Assembly: GCA_002706765.1 (NCBI GenBank)
Contig: PAJV01000024.1
Span: 1 to 61,586 of the forward strand
DNA: 61,586 nt
Source of the DNA: Gimesia sp.
Lineage (GTDB): Bacteria > Planctomycetota > Planctomycetia > Planctomycetales > Planctomycetaceae
Reading direction: 5' to 3'
How positions within the stretch are numbered: position 1 is the first letter of the stretch; each line of letters begins with the position of its first letter. Shown here one piece after another: positions 45,898-54,265 of the stretch. Under the pieces are notes generated by a model. That model was not told the DNA's origin. It saw only the letters and a list, made by a program, of their open reading frames with translations, and ran no database searches. The translations under genes were made by a program, and so were the position numbers.

Positions 45898-47307
45898 ATG
45901 ACCAGTTTCCTGCGATATGACGATTCAGCGGCGCGACGATTAATCGACGGTAAGTGGTATGAAACGCTGCAGCCCGATCTGCTGGCGGCCCGCGATGAAA
46001 TGCTCAAGGATATTGAGTTGCTGGGCACCGATCAGATCCCCGCCGACAAACAGCCGCTGGACGCCGGTTTCCAGAATCTGCCCCAACAACTGCTGGATGA
46101 ATACGAGGCGAAAAAAGAGGAAAGCCTGCTGGGCAGAATTGAAACCAAGGCCCGCGAGCTGCGCGAAGAGTCGGACCGCTTCGTGGTTCTGGGGATCGGG
46201 GGATCTTATATGGGGATGCGGGCCTTGTTCGAAGCCTTGTGTCATCCCTGGCATAACGAACTGACGCGCCAGCAGCGAAACGGTGTGCCCCGTCTGTATT
46301 TTGAAGGGAACAATGTCGACAACGATTCCATTTCTGCATTGAAGGAATTGCTGGAAACCGGTTGCCAGGACCCGGCAGATCTGCTGCAGCGGTGGAGTCT
46401 GACCGTGATCAGTAAATCGGGTGGTACGCTGGAAACCGCCGTGGGTTTCCGTCTGTTCCGGGAAGCGCTGGAAGCGTATTACGGTCCTGATTCCGCAGTG
46501 AGCCGATCGCTGGTCGTCCCGATTACCGGCCTGGAAGGCAAGCTGAGGAACTTCTCGAATGAAAAAGGCTACGAAGATATCTTTCCGATTCCCGACAATG
46601 TCGGCGGTCGCTTTTCCGTCTTTACCGCGGTAGGTCTGTTCCCGGCTGCCGTCATGGGCATCGATATCAGGCAGCTGCTGCAGGGAGCCGCTGACATGAC
46701 GGAGCGGTTTAACTCTCAGCCTCTGGGTGACAACCCGGTCATGGATTACACGGCGACCTGTCACCTGTTTGAGCGTGAGAAGAATGTTTCCATTCGCGTG
46801 CTGTCTACCTGGGGAAAACGCCTGGAAGCGCTGGGGCTGTGGTACGATCAGTTGCTGGCAGAAAGCCTGGGGAAAGCAGAGCAGGGGGCAACTCCTTTGA
46901 CGGTCGTCAATACACGCGATCTGCATAGCCGCGGTCAACAGCACCAGGAAGGGGCGCTCGACAAACTGATCACCAATGTGATTGTCGAACGGGCAGGAAC
47001 CGAAGACGTCGCGGTTCCCATGGTGCCAGACAATGAGAACCAGGATGATCTCAATAAGCTGAAAGGCAAAACCATTCCCGATATTCTGTCTGCGGCGATT
47101 GAAGGGACCAACCGGGCTTACGCCGACGTCAATCGTCCGACGGCGGATCTGATTCTGCCGGAGTTAAATGAATATACGGTGGGGCAGACACTGCAGATGC
47201 TGATGCTGGCAACGGTGCTGGAAGGACGGTTGATTAAGATCAATCCGTATGGTCAGCCAGGCGTGGAAGCTTACAAGAAGAACATGCAGGAAGTGTTGAA
47301 TCGCTGA
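45898..47307 (+). CDS. pgi: Glucose-6-phosphate isomerase
   Basis: The ATG at 45898, with AAAGAGGT upstream, gives 469 residues, in the range of bacterial Pgi. Recognised segments are LGIGGSYMGMRALFEAL, the phosphate-binding SKSGGTLETAVGF, VGGRFSVFTAVGLFPAAVMG and a C-terminal GVEAYKKNM with the catalytic-region lysine. It interconverts glucose-6-phosphate and fructose-6-phosphate in central carbon metabolism. A GC-rich hairpin follows the stop at 47308-47340. Confidence 0.96.
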   Translation: MTSFLRYDDSAARRLIDGKWYETLQPDLLAARDEMLKDIELLGTDQIPADKQPLDAGFQNLPQQLLDEYEAKKEESLLGRIETKARELREESDRFVVLGIGGSYMGMRALFEALCHPWHNELTRQQRNGVPRLYFEGNNVDNDSISALKELLETGCQDPADLLQRWSLTVISKSGGTLETAVGFRLFREALEAYYGPDSAVSRSLVVPITGLEGKLRNFSNEKGYEDIFPIPDNVGGRFSVFTAVGLFPAAVMGIDIRQLLQGAADMTERFNSQPLGDNPVMDYTATCHLFEREKNVSIRVLSTWGKRLEALGLWYDQLLAESLGKAEQGATPLTVVNTRDLHSRGQQHQEGALDKLITNVIVERAGTEDVAVPMVPDNENQDDLNKLKGKTIPDILSAAIEGTNRAYADVNRPTADLILPELNEYTVGQTLQMLMLATVLEGRLIKINPYGQPGVEAYKKNMQEVLNR

Positions 47308-47340
47308 ACTCCCGGGCCCGTGTTGAGTGAACCCGGGGAG
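47308..47340. terminator. GC-rich hairpin between convergent genes
   Basis: ACTCCCGGG and CCCGGGGAG form a stable stem with a 15-base loop between the pgi stop and the convergent FabZ-like gene. No T-run follows on either strand, so termination efficiency is uncertain. Confidence 0.45.
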
Positions 47341-47362
47341 TACAGATATTCTGGAATCCGAA

Positions 47363-47872
47363 TCAGGCTTTCCCGGGAATTTCCTGGTTTTTGTCGATGG
47401 GCACACCAATCATCTGTCCGCTGAAGACCATGCTGTCGCCGACGAGTCCCTGGAAGTTGAATTCAGCGCGTTTGCCGGCGCGAATCCGCGCGAGTTGTGC
47501 CATGATGACCAGGCGTTGATTGGGGAAGACGGGACTGCGGAAGCGGACATCGTTCATTCCGCCGAATCCGAGAAAATCGCCGCCCAGCAGTTTGTACTTG
47601 CGTGCATAGAACCCGGCGAGCTGCGCCGAGCATTCGCAGAGAATGACGCCGGGCATCAAGGGGAAGCCGGGCATATGGCCCCGGACCCAGAATTCGTCTT
47701 CGCGGACATCTTTAAAGCCGACAATCCCATGGTTTTCCCGGTCGATATGCACGATTCCGGAGAGCTGTTCCATCTCAAATCGCTGAGGGTTAATTTCCCT
47801 GATGTCTTCAATTCCGAACACGGGGTTGTCAAAATCGAAGTCGATTCCACCATAAAGCAACTTGGGAGGCAT
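47363..47872 (-). CDS. FabZ-like 3-hydroxyacyl-ACP dehydratase
   Basis: The 169-residue hot-dog-fold protein contains GHMPGFPLMPGVILCECSAQ, the FabZ/FabA active-site helix with catalytic His66 and Glu80. RFRSPVFPNQRLVIMAQL is the typical following strand. It would dehydrate 3-hydroxyacyl-ACP in fatty acid or lipid-A-type synthesis. The N terminus is somewhat longer than E. coli FabZ and has PPKLLYGGIDFDFDNPV, a pattern I associate with planctomycete homologues. GGAGAAGAG precedes the ATG. Confidence 0.9.
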   Translation of the reverse strand: MPPKLLYGGIDFDFDNPVFGIEDIREINPQRFEMEQLSGIVHIDRENHGIVGFKDVREDEFWVRGHMPGFPLMPGVILCECSAQLAGFYARKYKLLGGDFLGFGGMNDVRFRSPVFPNQRLVIMAQLARIRAGKRAEFNFQGLVGDSMVFSGQMIGVPIDKNQEIPGKA

Positions 47873-48054
47873 GTTCTCTCTTCTCCATTAGGGTCATCAA
47901 TATTTTAAATGGCCCTGGTTCTCTGGCAGGGACCATTGTCTATATGAAAAGGGTATATAAGGTGAATTTCGGGAATGCCCGCGCATCTGTCTGCTGAAAC
48001 GGGCCAGTTCCCTTCGTGATCAAACCGTGATACTAACAAAAGTCGGAAATAATG

Positions 48055-49011
48055 TTAATCGAGGATTTCGGCTAATTGGCCTAAACTGGTGATCAATCTG
48101 TCAGGTTTTGTCTCTGAGCTGCGGACTTGCGCTTTACTGGCATGCACACTGAGTGAATCGCCGGCGAATAATGCGGTTTTCAGGCCGAAATGCCGGGCTA
48201 CTGCCAGATCGTCTTCGATGCGGGTGCCCACATGCAGGATTTCGTCAGGAGCGACTCCCGACTGTTCAAATCGCTCAAGCAGTCTCTCATAAAGAGACGC
48301 TGATGGCTTACGGACCTCTTCGCGACAGGATAAGCAGAAGCATTCCTGGGTGAAGAGCTCAGACAGTGGTGGCAGCTTACCTTGCGCGCTCAGTCCCCTC
48401 AGCAGTTGAACCAGAGTGAAAGGTTGTGCATCAGCGAAGAGGGCGATCTTTTTACCCCGTTTGCTTAAATCTACAAGGGTCGCTAAAGCCTCGGGCATGG
48501 GTTGAATACCCTGGAGTGAAGCGTGAAAGAAGTAAGCCACTTTCAGGCTGAAGTCGTCGAGGTTTCCGTATAAGGATTCGTCGAACGTGTATTCATTCTT
48601 CTGCAGTCGCGTGATGAGCTGTTTCCAGAGTTCCACGACATTGATTTCCGGCTTTTCTCCTTTGGCGGTCTTGCTGGAAATCTGCATGTCTGCCAGCAGG
48701 CTGCGATATTGTGAGAGCATGTATTCCCAGGGGGCACCTGGTTTACGGGACATGCTGTTCCACATGTTGAATTCTTTAATGGTTTTGTCGAGGGCGATCT
48801 GCATTCTGAGTTGCTGTTCGTGATCAAACAGCAGGCAGCCATCGGCAATGTGGAGTAATGTACCATAGACACTAAAAGTGACCGCTTTGATTCCTGGCAG
48901 AGGTTTTAAGAAGGGAGTGGCTTTGGGGACAACCAGCTGGGGTGCGACGGGCCAGATCAGGTCATCGCGGCTGGTTAACCATTCAGCATATTCTTGGAGT
49001 GTCTGCGCCAT
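48055..49011 (-). CDS. HAD-like protein lacking the catalytic Asp nucleophile
   Basis: The 318-residue protein has a haloacid-dehalogenase fold. Motif I reads TFSVYGTLL, with Ser47 where the nucleophilic Asp of DxYGT normally stands (codon AGT, not a single change from GAT or GAC). Motif II may be ALFADAQPF. Motif III Lys is in REEVRKPSASLY. Motif IV reads ILHVGTRIEDDLAVARHFG, with Thr where GD is usual. The fold is intact, without frameshifts, but phosphatase chemistry looks lost. A regulatory or binding role is possible. It starts near the left edge of the long gene-free region. Confidence 0.85.
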   Translation of the reverse strand: MAQTLQEYAEWLTSRDDLIWPVAPQLVVPKATPFLKPLPGIKAVTFSVYGTLLHIADGCLLFDHEQQLRMQIALDKTIKEFNMWNSMSRKPGAPWEYMLSQYRSLLADMQISSKTAKGEKPEINVVELWKQLITRLQKNEYTFDESLYGNLDDFSLKVAYFFHASLQGIQPMPEALATLVDLSKRGKKIALFADAQPFTLVQLLRGLSAQGKLPPLSELFTQECFCLSCREEVRKPSASLYERLLERFEQSGVAPDEILHVGTRIEDDLAVARHFGLKTALFAGDSLSVHASKAQVRSSETKPDRLITSLGQLAEILD

Positions 49012-49413
49012 AGTGAGTGCATTATTTCCGGATTGAGTTGGCTGGAATCAGAAACAGAAGTCAACTTTCAGAGATCACTGAATCGTTGTGAATGGAAAAC
49101 GATCTGCTGGCCAGAAGGAACTGCAACTCATCGTGAATTGAAGTTCCGGACGGGCTGGCTGGGAATGTGCCTTGATCTTAGACGAGACATCTGCGAGAGG
49201 GCAAGCGAAAAAAGTGATTTCAGTAGTATTCCGATAGGAGACGATCGTTTAGGAGTTTTAGAAATTCCTCCAACACAACCCGTACGCTCCGTCGTAATAG
49301 GTATGACAGGTGCAATATCTTGAACCTGATGCAGGCTGCTGTTGTCCTGACGGTTATCCGCCCGCTCCCGGGCCGCAGGCTGAAAAAATGCCCAAAACCC
49401 GTGTGAAAAATTC

Positions 49414-49470
49414 AAGTGCCTGCAGAAATTTGGTTCATATCTTAAGTGTTTCTCACAAGTGATTTAAGTG
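49414..49470. repeat. Cluster of four AAGTG motifs
   Basis: AAGTG occurs at 49414, 49444, 49457 and 49466; the first and last are extended to AAGTGCCTG and the second and fourth are preceded by TT. Spacing is irregular (30, 13 and 9 bases). A transcription-factor site cluster upstream of the regulator gene is possible. Confidence 0.35.
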
Positions 49471-49617
49471 CCTGAATTATAGAGGATTACGGCCAGATAT
49501 TCCTCACAGTTGATTCTTCCCTGCCAGCTAATCCGAGCGTCTCTGTTGCTACTGCACTCTCTCTTGTCAAAGAGCTTAAAGTCCTCACTCCAGTTTCGTC
49601 GATGCAATTAGGGCAGA

Positions 49618-49859
49618 CGGTTGAAACCGGAAAGACGTAAAAACCACGTCGAACCAGTCAACATCAGTTTGACGGGTTCAATCCCTTCAATGGTCTGTAA
49701 GGGGGGAGAGGACAAGACGGATCTAGTCTGACGAACTGATCTGAATGGTATTGCGATTGTCATTCAGTCCAACCCCAAAAAAGTATTACGTACCAGATCC
49801 CAAATTTCCTTAAAATTAAAGATTGGCATTTTGAAACAGTTTCTGGAGATGCTGTCTCC
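49618..49859 (+). ncRNA. Candidate structured RNA or 5' leader
   Basis: Successive stems are: CGGT-TGAA-ACCG (49618-49629); GACGT-7 nt-ACGTC (49634-49650); GAACC-A-GTCAA-7 nt-TTGAC-G-GGTTC (49651-49679), ten pairs with one A/G mismatch; CTGAATG-13 nt-CATTCAG (49741-49767); and GGAGA-TGCTG-TCTCC (49845-49859). The second and third are directly adjacent. It does not match RNase P, tmRNA or SRP RNA signatures I know. It may be a long regulatory leader of the downstream HTH-receiver gene. Confidence 0.35.
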
Positions 49860-50005
49860 TTAAACAAACCCCGACCCAAGACTACTCAGGTTACAACTTG
49901 AAACTGACTGGCCAGGATAGCCGCAACAGTAGTGGGGGTTAAAGCAAGAAGAGAAGTAACCTTTCTTCGAATAGATTTGCCAAGCATGTGATTGGAGAGC
50001 CCGCA

Positions 50006-50578
50006 ATGAAAACGATCTTCACTACTGGCCAAGTAGCAAAGATCTGTAAGGTTGCACCCCGCACGGTTAGTAAGTGGTTCGACTCCGGCCGTCTGAGAGG
50101 ATACCGGATCCCCGGTTCTCAGGACCGACGAATCCCACGTGAGCACCTTATTCGATTTCTTAAAGAACACGGTATGCCTTTAGGCGAACTGGAAGACGAA
50201 GCCATGGGCAAGTTGTTGCTCGTGGGTGCTGACACCCAGGTTCGTGCCAGCCTTGACGATCTGATGGCAACAGAAGATTTCAAGATTGAATATGCCGTAA
50301 GTGGTTTTGAAGCTGGAATCCAGGCTGAATCACTGCACCCCGACTGCGTGATCGTAGATTTCGCAATGGGTCGCAATGAAGCTCTGATGATCGCTCAGAA
50401 CCTGCGAAGAAACAAAGACTATACAGACTCTGTTCTGATTGCCCTGCTGAGCGATGAAGACAACGCCAGCGGTTTCGACAGAACATTGTTCAACGAAACT
50501 TTCCGGAAACCATTTGACGCAGCATTACTGGCCGAACGGATTCGGACCTTGGTTGGACGTAAAAAGCAGATCGCCTGA
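50006..50578 (+). CDS. Helix-turn-helix plus receiver-like regulator
   Basis: The ATG at 50006 with GGAGAG upstream gives 190 residues. Residues 1-55 are an excisionase/MerR-type winged helix (TTGQVAKICKVAPRTVSKWF and RGYRIPGSQDRRIPREHL). Residues about 68-185 resemble a CheY-like receiver: KLLLVGADTQVRASLDDLM, a potential acceptor Asp in CVIVDFAMG, and a FRKPF lysine. The acidic pair of a canonical receiver (DD) is replaced by AD. DNA-binding domain first and receiver second is the reverse of the usual order. It is preceded by a gene-free kilobase and followed by a terminator at 50714-50753, so it is transcribed alone. Confidence 0.88.
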   Translation: MKTIFTTGQVAKICKVAPRTVSKWFDSGRLRGYRIPGSQDRRIPREHLIRFLKEHGMPLGELEDEAMGKLLLVGADTQVRASLDDLMATEDFKIEYAVSGFEAGIQAESLHPDCVIVDFAMGRNEALMIAQNLRRNKDYTDSVLIALLSDEDNASGFDRTLFNETFRKPFDAALLAERIRTLVGRKKQIA

Positions 50579-50713
50579 TAGACCGGGCAGGAATGCCTTA
50601 AGGTGAGCATGCCAGGGAAGCGTAGTTCTCGATATTATGGACGGTGTCGAGAGAGCGACCCACTGGACAACCAGAACAATCGCAAAGGGATTTGCTGGTT
50701 TGCGTGAACGACT

Positions 50714-50753
50714 AAACCCGGCTAAGAGGTCAAACTCTTGGTCGGGTTTTTTT
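50714..50753 (+). terminator. Intrinsic terminator of the HTH-receiver gene
   Basis: AACCCGGCTAAGAG pairs with CTCTTGGTCGGGTT (two weak positions) around a short loop, followed by a run of seven T residues. It ends about 20 bases before the glycosyltransferase start. Confidence 0.85.
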
Positions 50754-50773
50754 ACGCGCCGACTTTCTGCATA

Positions 50774-52447
50774 ATGACAGTTATGAAACAACACAAGCCT
50801 TCCCCCGACGCTTCTATCAAACGGCGACCTGCTGCCATGCTCTGGTACCTGTTGCTGGCGGGACTGTCGTTGCTGCTCGTGAGTTCCCAACTGGATTGTG
50901 CAGACGATCTCTCCTTCACCGGACCCGGTCCGGGGATGACCGTTGATGAACCCTTTAATGTCGGGCAGGGCGTGTTTCTCGTGCGGGCGATGCGCGCGTA
51001 TGGGCTGGGAATCCTTGCACCGGAAAGCCTGCGGGAAATCTTTGAGCATCCAAACTATCTGCCCGACCATCCGCCACTGGGGCGGTTTTTGATTGGTCTG
51101 TCCCATGAGACGGTGGCGACGTTCGCAGGTGACGAGAGTCGCCCGTTTGTCGTCACTTATGGCCGGTATGCATCTGCGGTCTGCTTTGCCTGCCTGGTAT
51201 TCCTGGTGGGCTGGTTTACCTTTCTGCGGACGGGTCATCAGGGAGCACTGATTGCAGCGGCTTCTCTGCTGGCGCTGCCTCGTCTGTTCGGACACGCTCA
51301 TCTGGCCGCCCTGGAGATGCCGACGGCGCTGTTTTATGTCCTGGCGGTACTGGCGGTGGTTCAGTTCTGGGACATGCAGCAGGCGCCCTCGAAAAAACGG
51401 GCCTGTCTGACCGGCATCCTCCTCGGGCTGGCGCTGCTTACCAAAATTCAGGCGGTACTGATTCCGATTCCCGTCATTGTGTGGGCAATCTGGAAATGGC
51501 GACAGCAGGCGTTGCTGCCTCTGTTCTGCTGGGGCGGCGTGGGGGTCCTGGTGTTCTTTCTGGGCTGGCCGTGGCTCTGGTTTGATCCGGCAGGACATCT
51601 CAGTGAATACCTGGGCAGAACAACCGGGCGGGCGGCGTTATATGTGCAATACTTCGGGACGAAATATGCCGACCGCGATCTGCCCTGGCATTACGCCTGG
51701 GTGATGTTGCTGACAACGGTTCCCGTCGGACTGTTGATCTGCAGCAGTTTCGGTGTCACAAAGCTCTGGCGGGATTTCAAAACGGATCAGCAGAAGCGAC
51801 CGACGGGTGAGCTGCTGCTTTTTCTGTCACTGTTGTGGCCTCTCATCTTATTCACGCTGCCCGGCATTACCGTTTACGATGGCGTGCGGCTGTTTCTGAT
51901 GGTCTTCCCGCTGCTGGCGATTCTGATCGGGCTGGGGGCAGCTATCGAAATGAACTGGTTCACCCGCCGCTTTGGACAGAGGGTGGCCATCATCGCGGTC
52001 ACACTGTTGATGCTGTCGCAGTTCACTGGTTCGCTGCTGTATGCGCCCTGCTGGCTCAGTTATTACAGTCTGCTCACGGGGGGCTTGAACGGGGCGGATC
52101 AGATGGGCATGGAAGCGACCTACTGGGGAGATTCACTGACGGCGGAGCTGTTAGCGGAAGTCACTCAGGAAGTCCCCGCCAACAGCATCATCCAGATCGC
52201 ACCGATTCTGCATCCCGCGTGGCTGCAGATGCTGCAGGAAACACCAGAGCTCCAACGTAAAGGAATCCAACTGGTTCCCTTTGAGTCAGAGCGACCGGTT
52301 TCACCGTATGTCTTGTACTTTCAACGAAATCCCTACCTGCCTGAACTGCTGCAGACGCAGAGCTCAGACAAGTGGACGGTCGTCAAAGAAGTTACACGTC
52401 AACAGGTGCCGTTGGGCCGACTGGTTTCCCTGAAGGACGGACGCTGA
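50774..52447 (+). CDS. GT39-type membrane glycosyltransferase (ArnT/PMT-like)
   Basis: Either ATG 50774 or ATG 50783 may be used; the first gives 557 residues. The N-terminal loop after the first helix has MTVDEPFNVGQG, with an acidic residue where the catalytic Asp/Glu of this family sits. PDHPPLGRFLIG gives the second conserved loop. About ten to eleven hydrophobic helices run to residue 430, followed by a soluble C-terminal domain. It probably transfers a sugar from a polyprenyl-phosphate donor to a lipid or protein in the periplasm. The gene converges with the SMP-30 gene, with 3 bases between stops. Confidence 0.88.
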   Translation: MTVMKQHKPSPDASIKRRPAAMLWYLLLAGLSLLLVSSQLDCADDLSFTGPGPGMTVDEPFNVGQGVFLVRAMRAYGLGILAPESLREIFEHPNYLPDHPPLGRFLIGLSHETVATFAGDESRPFVVTYGRYASAVCFACLVFLVGWFTFLRTGHQGALIAAASLLALPRLFGHAHLAALEMPTALFYVLAVLAVVQFWDMQQAPSKKRACLTGILLGLALLTKIQAVLIPIPVIVWAIWKWRQQALLPLFCWGGVGVLVFFLGWPWLWFDPAGHLSEYLGRTTGRAALYVQYFGTKYADRDLPWHYAWVMLLTTVPVGLLICSSFGVTKLWRDFKTDQQKRPTGELLLFLSLLWPLILFTLPGITVYDGVRLFLMVFPLLAILIGLGAAIEMNWFTRRFGQRVAIIAVTLLMLSQFTGSLLYAPCWLSYYSLLTGGLNGADQMGMEATYWGDSLTAELLAEVTQEVPANSIIQIAPILHPAWLQMLQETPELQRKGIQLVPFESERPVSPYVLYFQRNPYLPELLQTQSSDKWTVVKEVTRQQVPLGRLVSLKDGR

Positions 52448-52450
52448 CGA

Positions 52451-53482
52451 TTATTGATCGACGGGCAGCGCCGGGTGAAAGCCGGGGATTTTACAGGGGA
52501 TCCGGTACAGTCCGCTCCCGGCTGTGATATAGAGGGTGGTTGCGTCGTCGCCGATTCCAAACGTGCAGTTAGTTGGCAGACCTGGTGTCGGGATGTAAGC
52601 CAGCTCTTTGCCTTCCGGAGAAAAGACCACGATGCCAAACCGGCTCTCCGCCCGAAACGCGGCGTAGATGTTACCTTTCTGATCAACGGTCATGCCGTCG
52701 ATGCCGGTTTCTTTATCGCCGAAATCTGCCAGGACTTTTTTCTTTCCGAGCGAACCATCTTTTTTGATCGGGAACGCATTCAGAGTCATTCGCAGTTTGG
52801 GTTCTTGGGGTGGTTCTTTCTCCAGGCCGCTGGCACCATTGTCGGTCTCTGCGACATACAGTGTCTTTCCATCGGGTGAAACCACAACGCCATTTGGTTT
52901 TGTGATATCGGTGGTGGCGCGGTGCACGGTTTTTGTTTTGGGGTCATACCGAAACACACTCATGTGATCGAGTTCCAGCGGCTCGTGTCCGACATAGCGG
53001 GGATCAGTGAAGTAGACCCAGCCTTTGGGATGAATGACCAGGTCATTCGGGGCGTTGAATTTTTTGCCTTCGAACGTTTCGACAATCGGTTTGACTTTTC
53101 CGTTTTTCGTGATTTGTGCCAGGCACTGCTTGCCGTTATTGGCACCACAGGCTGCGAGCATCTTGCCTTTTTTGTTGATCATCAGCCCGTTGCTCTGTCC
53201 ACTGTCGGCACTGAAGATGGTGGTTTTGCCGCTCGCGGGATCAAAGGCCATGATCTTACCTTTGCCGCCGGCAAAATTGATGTCGCTGAAATAGATGATA
53301 CCATCCCTGCTGACGCAGGCACCTTCGGTGAAGCCTGTATCGACCCAGAGCTCTTCGATTTTCGCATCGGGTGAAACGATGGAAGCATCGCCGGACGGTG
53401 CGGGAGTCTCCGCGTACACCAGGGAAACTGCGAAGCTGGAACAAGCGATGCCCCAGACCAGAATGTGTTGCCAGTGGATCAT
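52451..53482 (-). CDS. SMP-30/gluconolactonase-family protein, secreted
   Basis: The 343-residue protein has a signal peptide ending near LVYAE. The six-bladed propeller of the SMP-30/lactonase family is recognisable: FTEGACVSRDGIIYFSDI near the start (metal-binding Glu), NAPNDLVIHPKGWVYFTDP (Asn/Asp), PNGVVVSPDGKTLYVAETD, and GIDGMTVDQKGNIYAAF (Asp). Substrate is likely a sugar lactone but cannot be specified. AGGG precedes the ATG. Confidence 0.92.
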   Translation of the reverse strand: MIHWQHILVWGIACSSFAVSLVYAETPAPSGDASIVSPDAKIEELWVDTGFTEGACVSRDGIIYFSDINFAGGKGKIMAFDPASGKTTIFSADSGQSNGLMINKKGKMLAACGANNGKQCLAQITKNGKVKPIVETFEGKKFNAPNDLVIHPKGWVYFTDPRYVGHEPLELDHMSVFRYDPKTKTVHRATTDITKPNGVVVSPDGKTLYVAETDNGASGLEKEPPQEPKLRMTLNAFPIKKDGSLGKKKVLADFGDKETGIDGMTVDQKGNIYAAFRAESRFGIVVFSPEGKELAYIPTPGLPTNCTFGIGDDATTLYITAGSGLYRIPCKIPGFHPALPVDQ

Positions 53483-53548
53483 GGTGTAACCCTCTCTGAG
53501 ATTTTGATTATGATACGAGCGATTTTCGAGTGGTTTATCCTGATGGTA

Positions 53549-54232
53549 TCAGCTTACAGGTTCTTCAGTTGTTTCAGCGGCTTTGGCGCCCCGGTTATTG
53601 CGTACCAGCCAGAGTGACGGAACCGCCAGGATCGCGCCAGCTGTAGGGCCGATGAGATACAGCCAGAGGGACTGCAGGTTGTTGCTGACCAGCGCCGGTG
53701 CCAGTGAGCGGGCCGGATTCATGGAAGCGCCGCAGATGGGTCCGGCAAACATGGCTTCGAGTGCGATGACGGCACCGACGGCGACACCGGCCAGGATGCC
53801 GGTCTCTTTGGCGCCGGTACTCACACACAACACAACAAACATCAGCATCCAGGTCAGCACGCCTTCCAGAATCAGGGACTGCATATCCGAACCGGCGGGC
53901 AGCGTCATGCCGTAGTTGTTGAGGCCCGGGAAAATGACTTTTAAGAGCAGGCAGGCGGCGAGGGCACCAATCACCTGGCAGACGATGTAAGGCAAAACAA
54001 ATTTTCCGGGAAAGCGACCGCTGACCCAGAACGCAATCGTGACGGCTGGATTGATATGCGCGCCGGAGATTTCTCCAATCGCATAAATCACGGCGGTCAC
54101 GACCAGACCGAAGACCAGGGCGATACCCACGTGTGTGACTGTGCCGTTTGAGACCTGGTTGGTGACGATGGCGCCGGCACCCGAAAACAGCAGGATGAAG
54201 GTGCCGAAGATTTCCGCGTAATATTTTTGCAT
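53549..54232 (-). CDS. MIP-family channel (aquaporin)
   Basis: The 227-residue protein has six hydrophobic helices and both NPA half-helix motifs, GAHINPAVTIAF and GASMNPARSLAPAL. The compact size and MNPARSLAPAL resemble aquaporin Z-type water channels more than glycerol facilitators, which have a longer loop with NPARD. It would conduct water or small neutral solutes across the inner membrane. It lies between an SMP-30 gene and a PhyH-family gene, with short gaps. Confidence 0.93.
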   Translation of the reverse strand: MQKYYAEIFGTFILLFSGAGAIVTNQVSNGTVTHVGIALVFGLVVTAVIYAIGEISGAHINPAVTIAFWVSGRFPGKFVLPYIVCQVIGALAACLLLKVIFPGLNNYGMTLPAGSDMQSLILEGVLTWMLMFVVLCVSTGAKETGILAGVAVGAVIALEAMFAGPICGASMNPARSLAPALVSNNLQSLWLYLIGPTAGAILAVPSLWLVRNNRGAKAAETTEEPVS

Positions 54233-54265
54233 CAGTTGTCAATTCCGTGGTGCGAGTGCGAAAGG

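Larger units (their letters stand above)
49012..50005. other. Gene-free kilobase before the HTH-receiver regulator
   Basis: This is by far the longest gap in the window. It holds AAGTG repeats (49414-49470), a run of hairpins (49618-49859) and no convincing gene. The plus-strand frame at 48994-49323 ends in GDDRLGVLEIPPTQP-like sequence reminiscent of an alpha/beta hydrolase start, which may be a decayed gene fragment. An oppositely oriented frame at 49128-49415 has no support. Confidence 0.5.

Noticed and set aside
45940-46944. 334-codon minus-strand frame opposite pgi
   Set aside because: pgi is certain on the plus strand and the antisense frame shows no family signature.
49128-49415. 95-codon minus-strand frame in the gene-free kilobase
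   Set aside because: No ribosome binding site, no domain and no signal peptide; it overlaps the possible hydrolase relic on the other strand.
50525-51598. 357-codon minus-strand frame opposite the glycosyltransferase gene
   Set aside because: Its translation is Gln/Arg/His-rich and unstructured, as expected from the complement of a membrane-protein gene.
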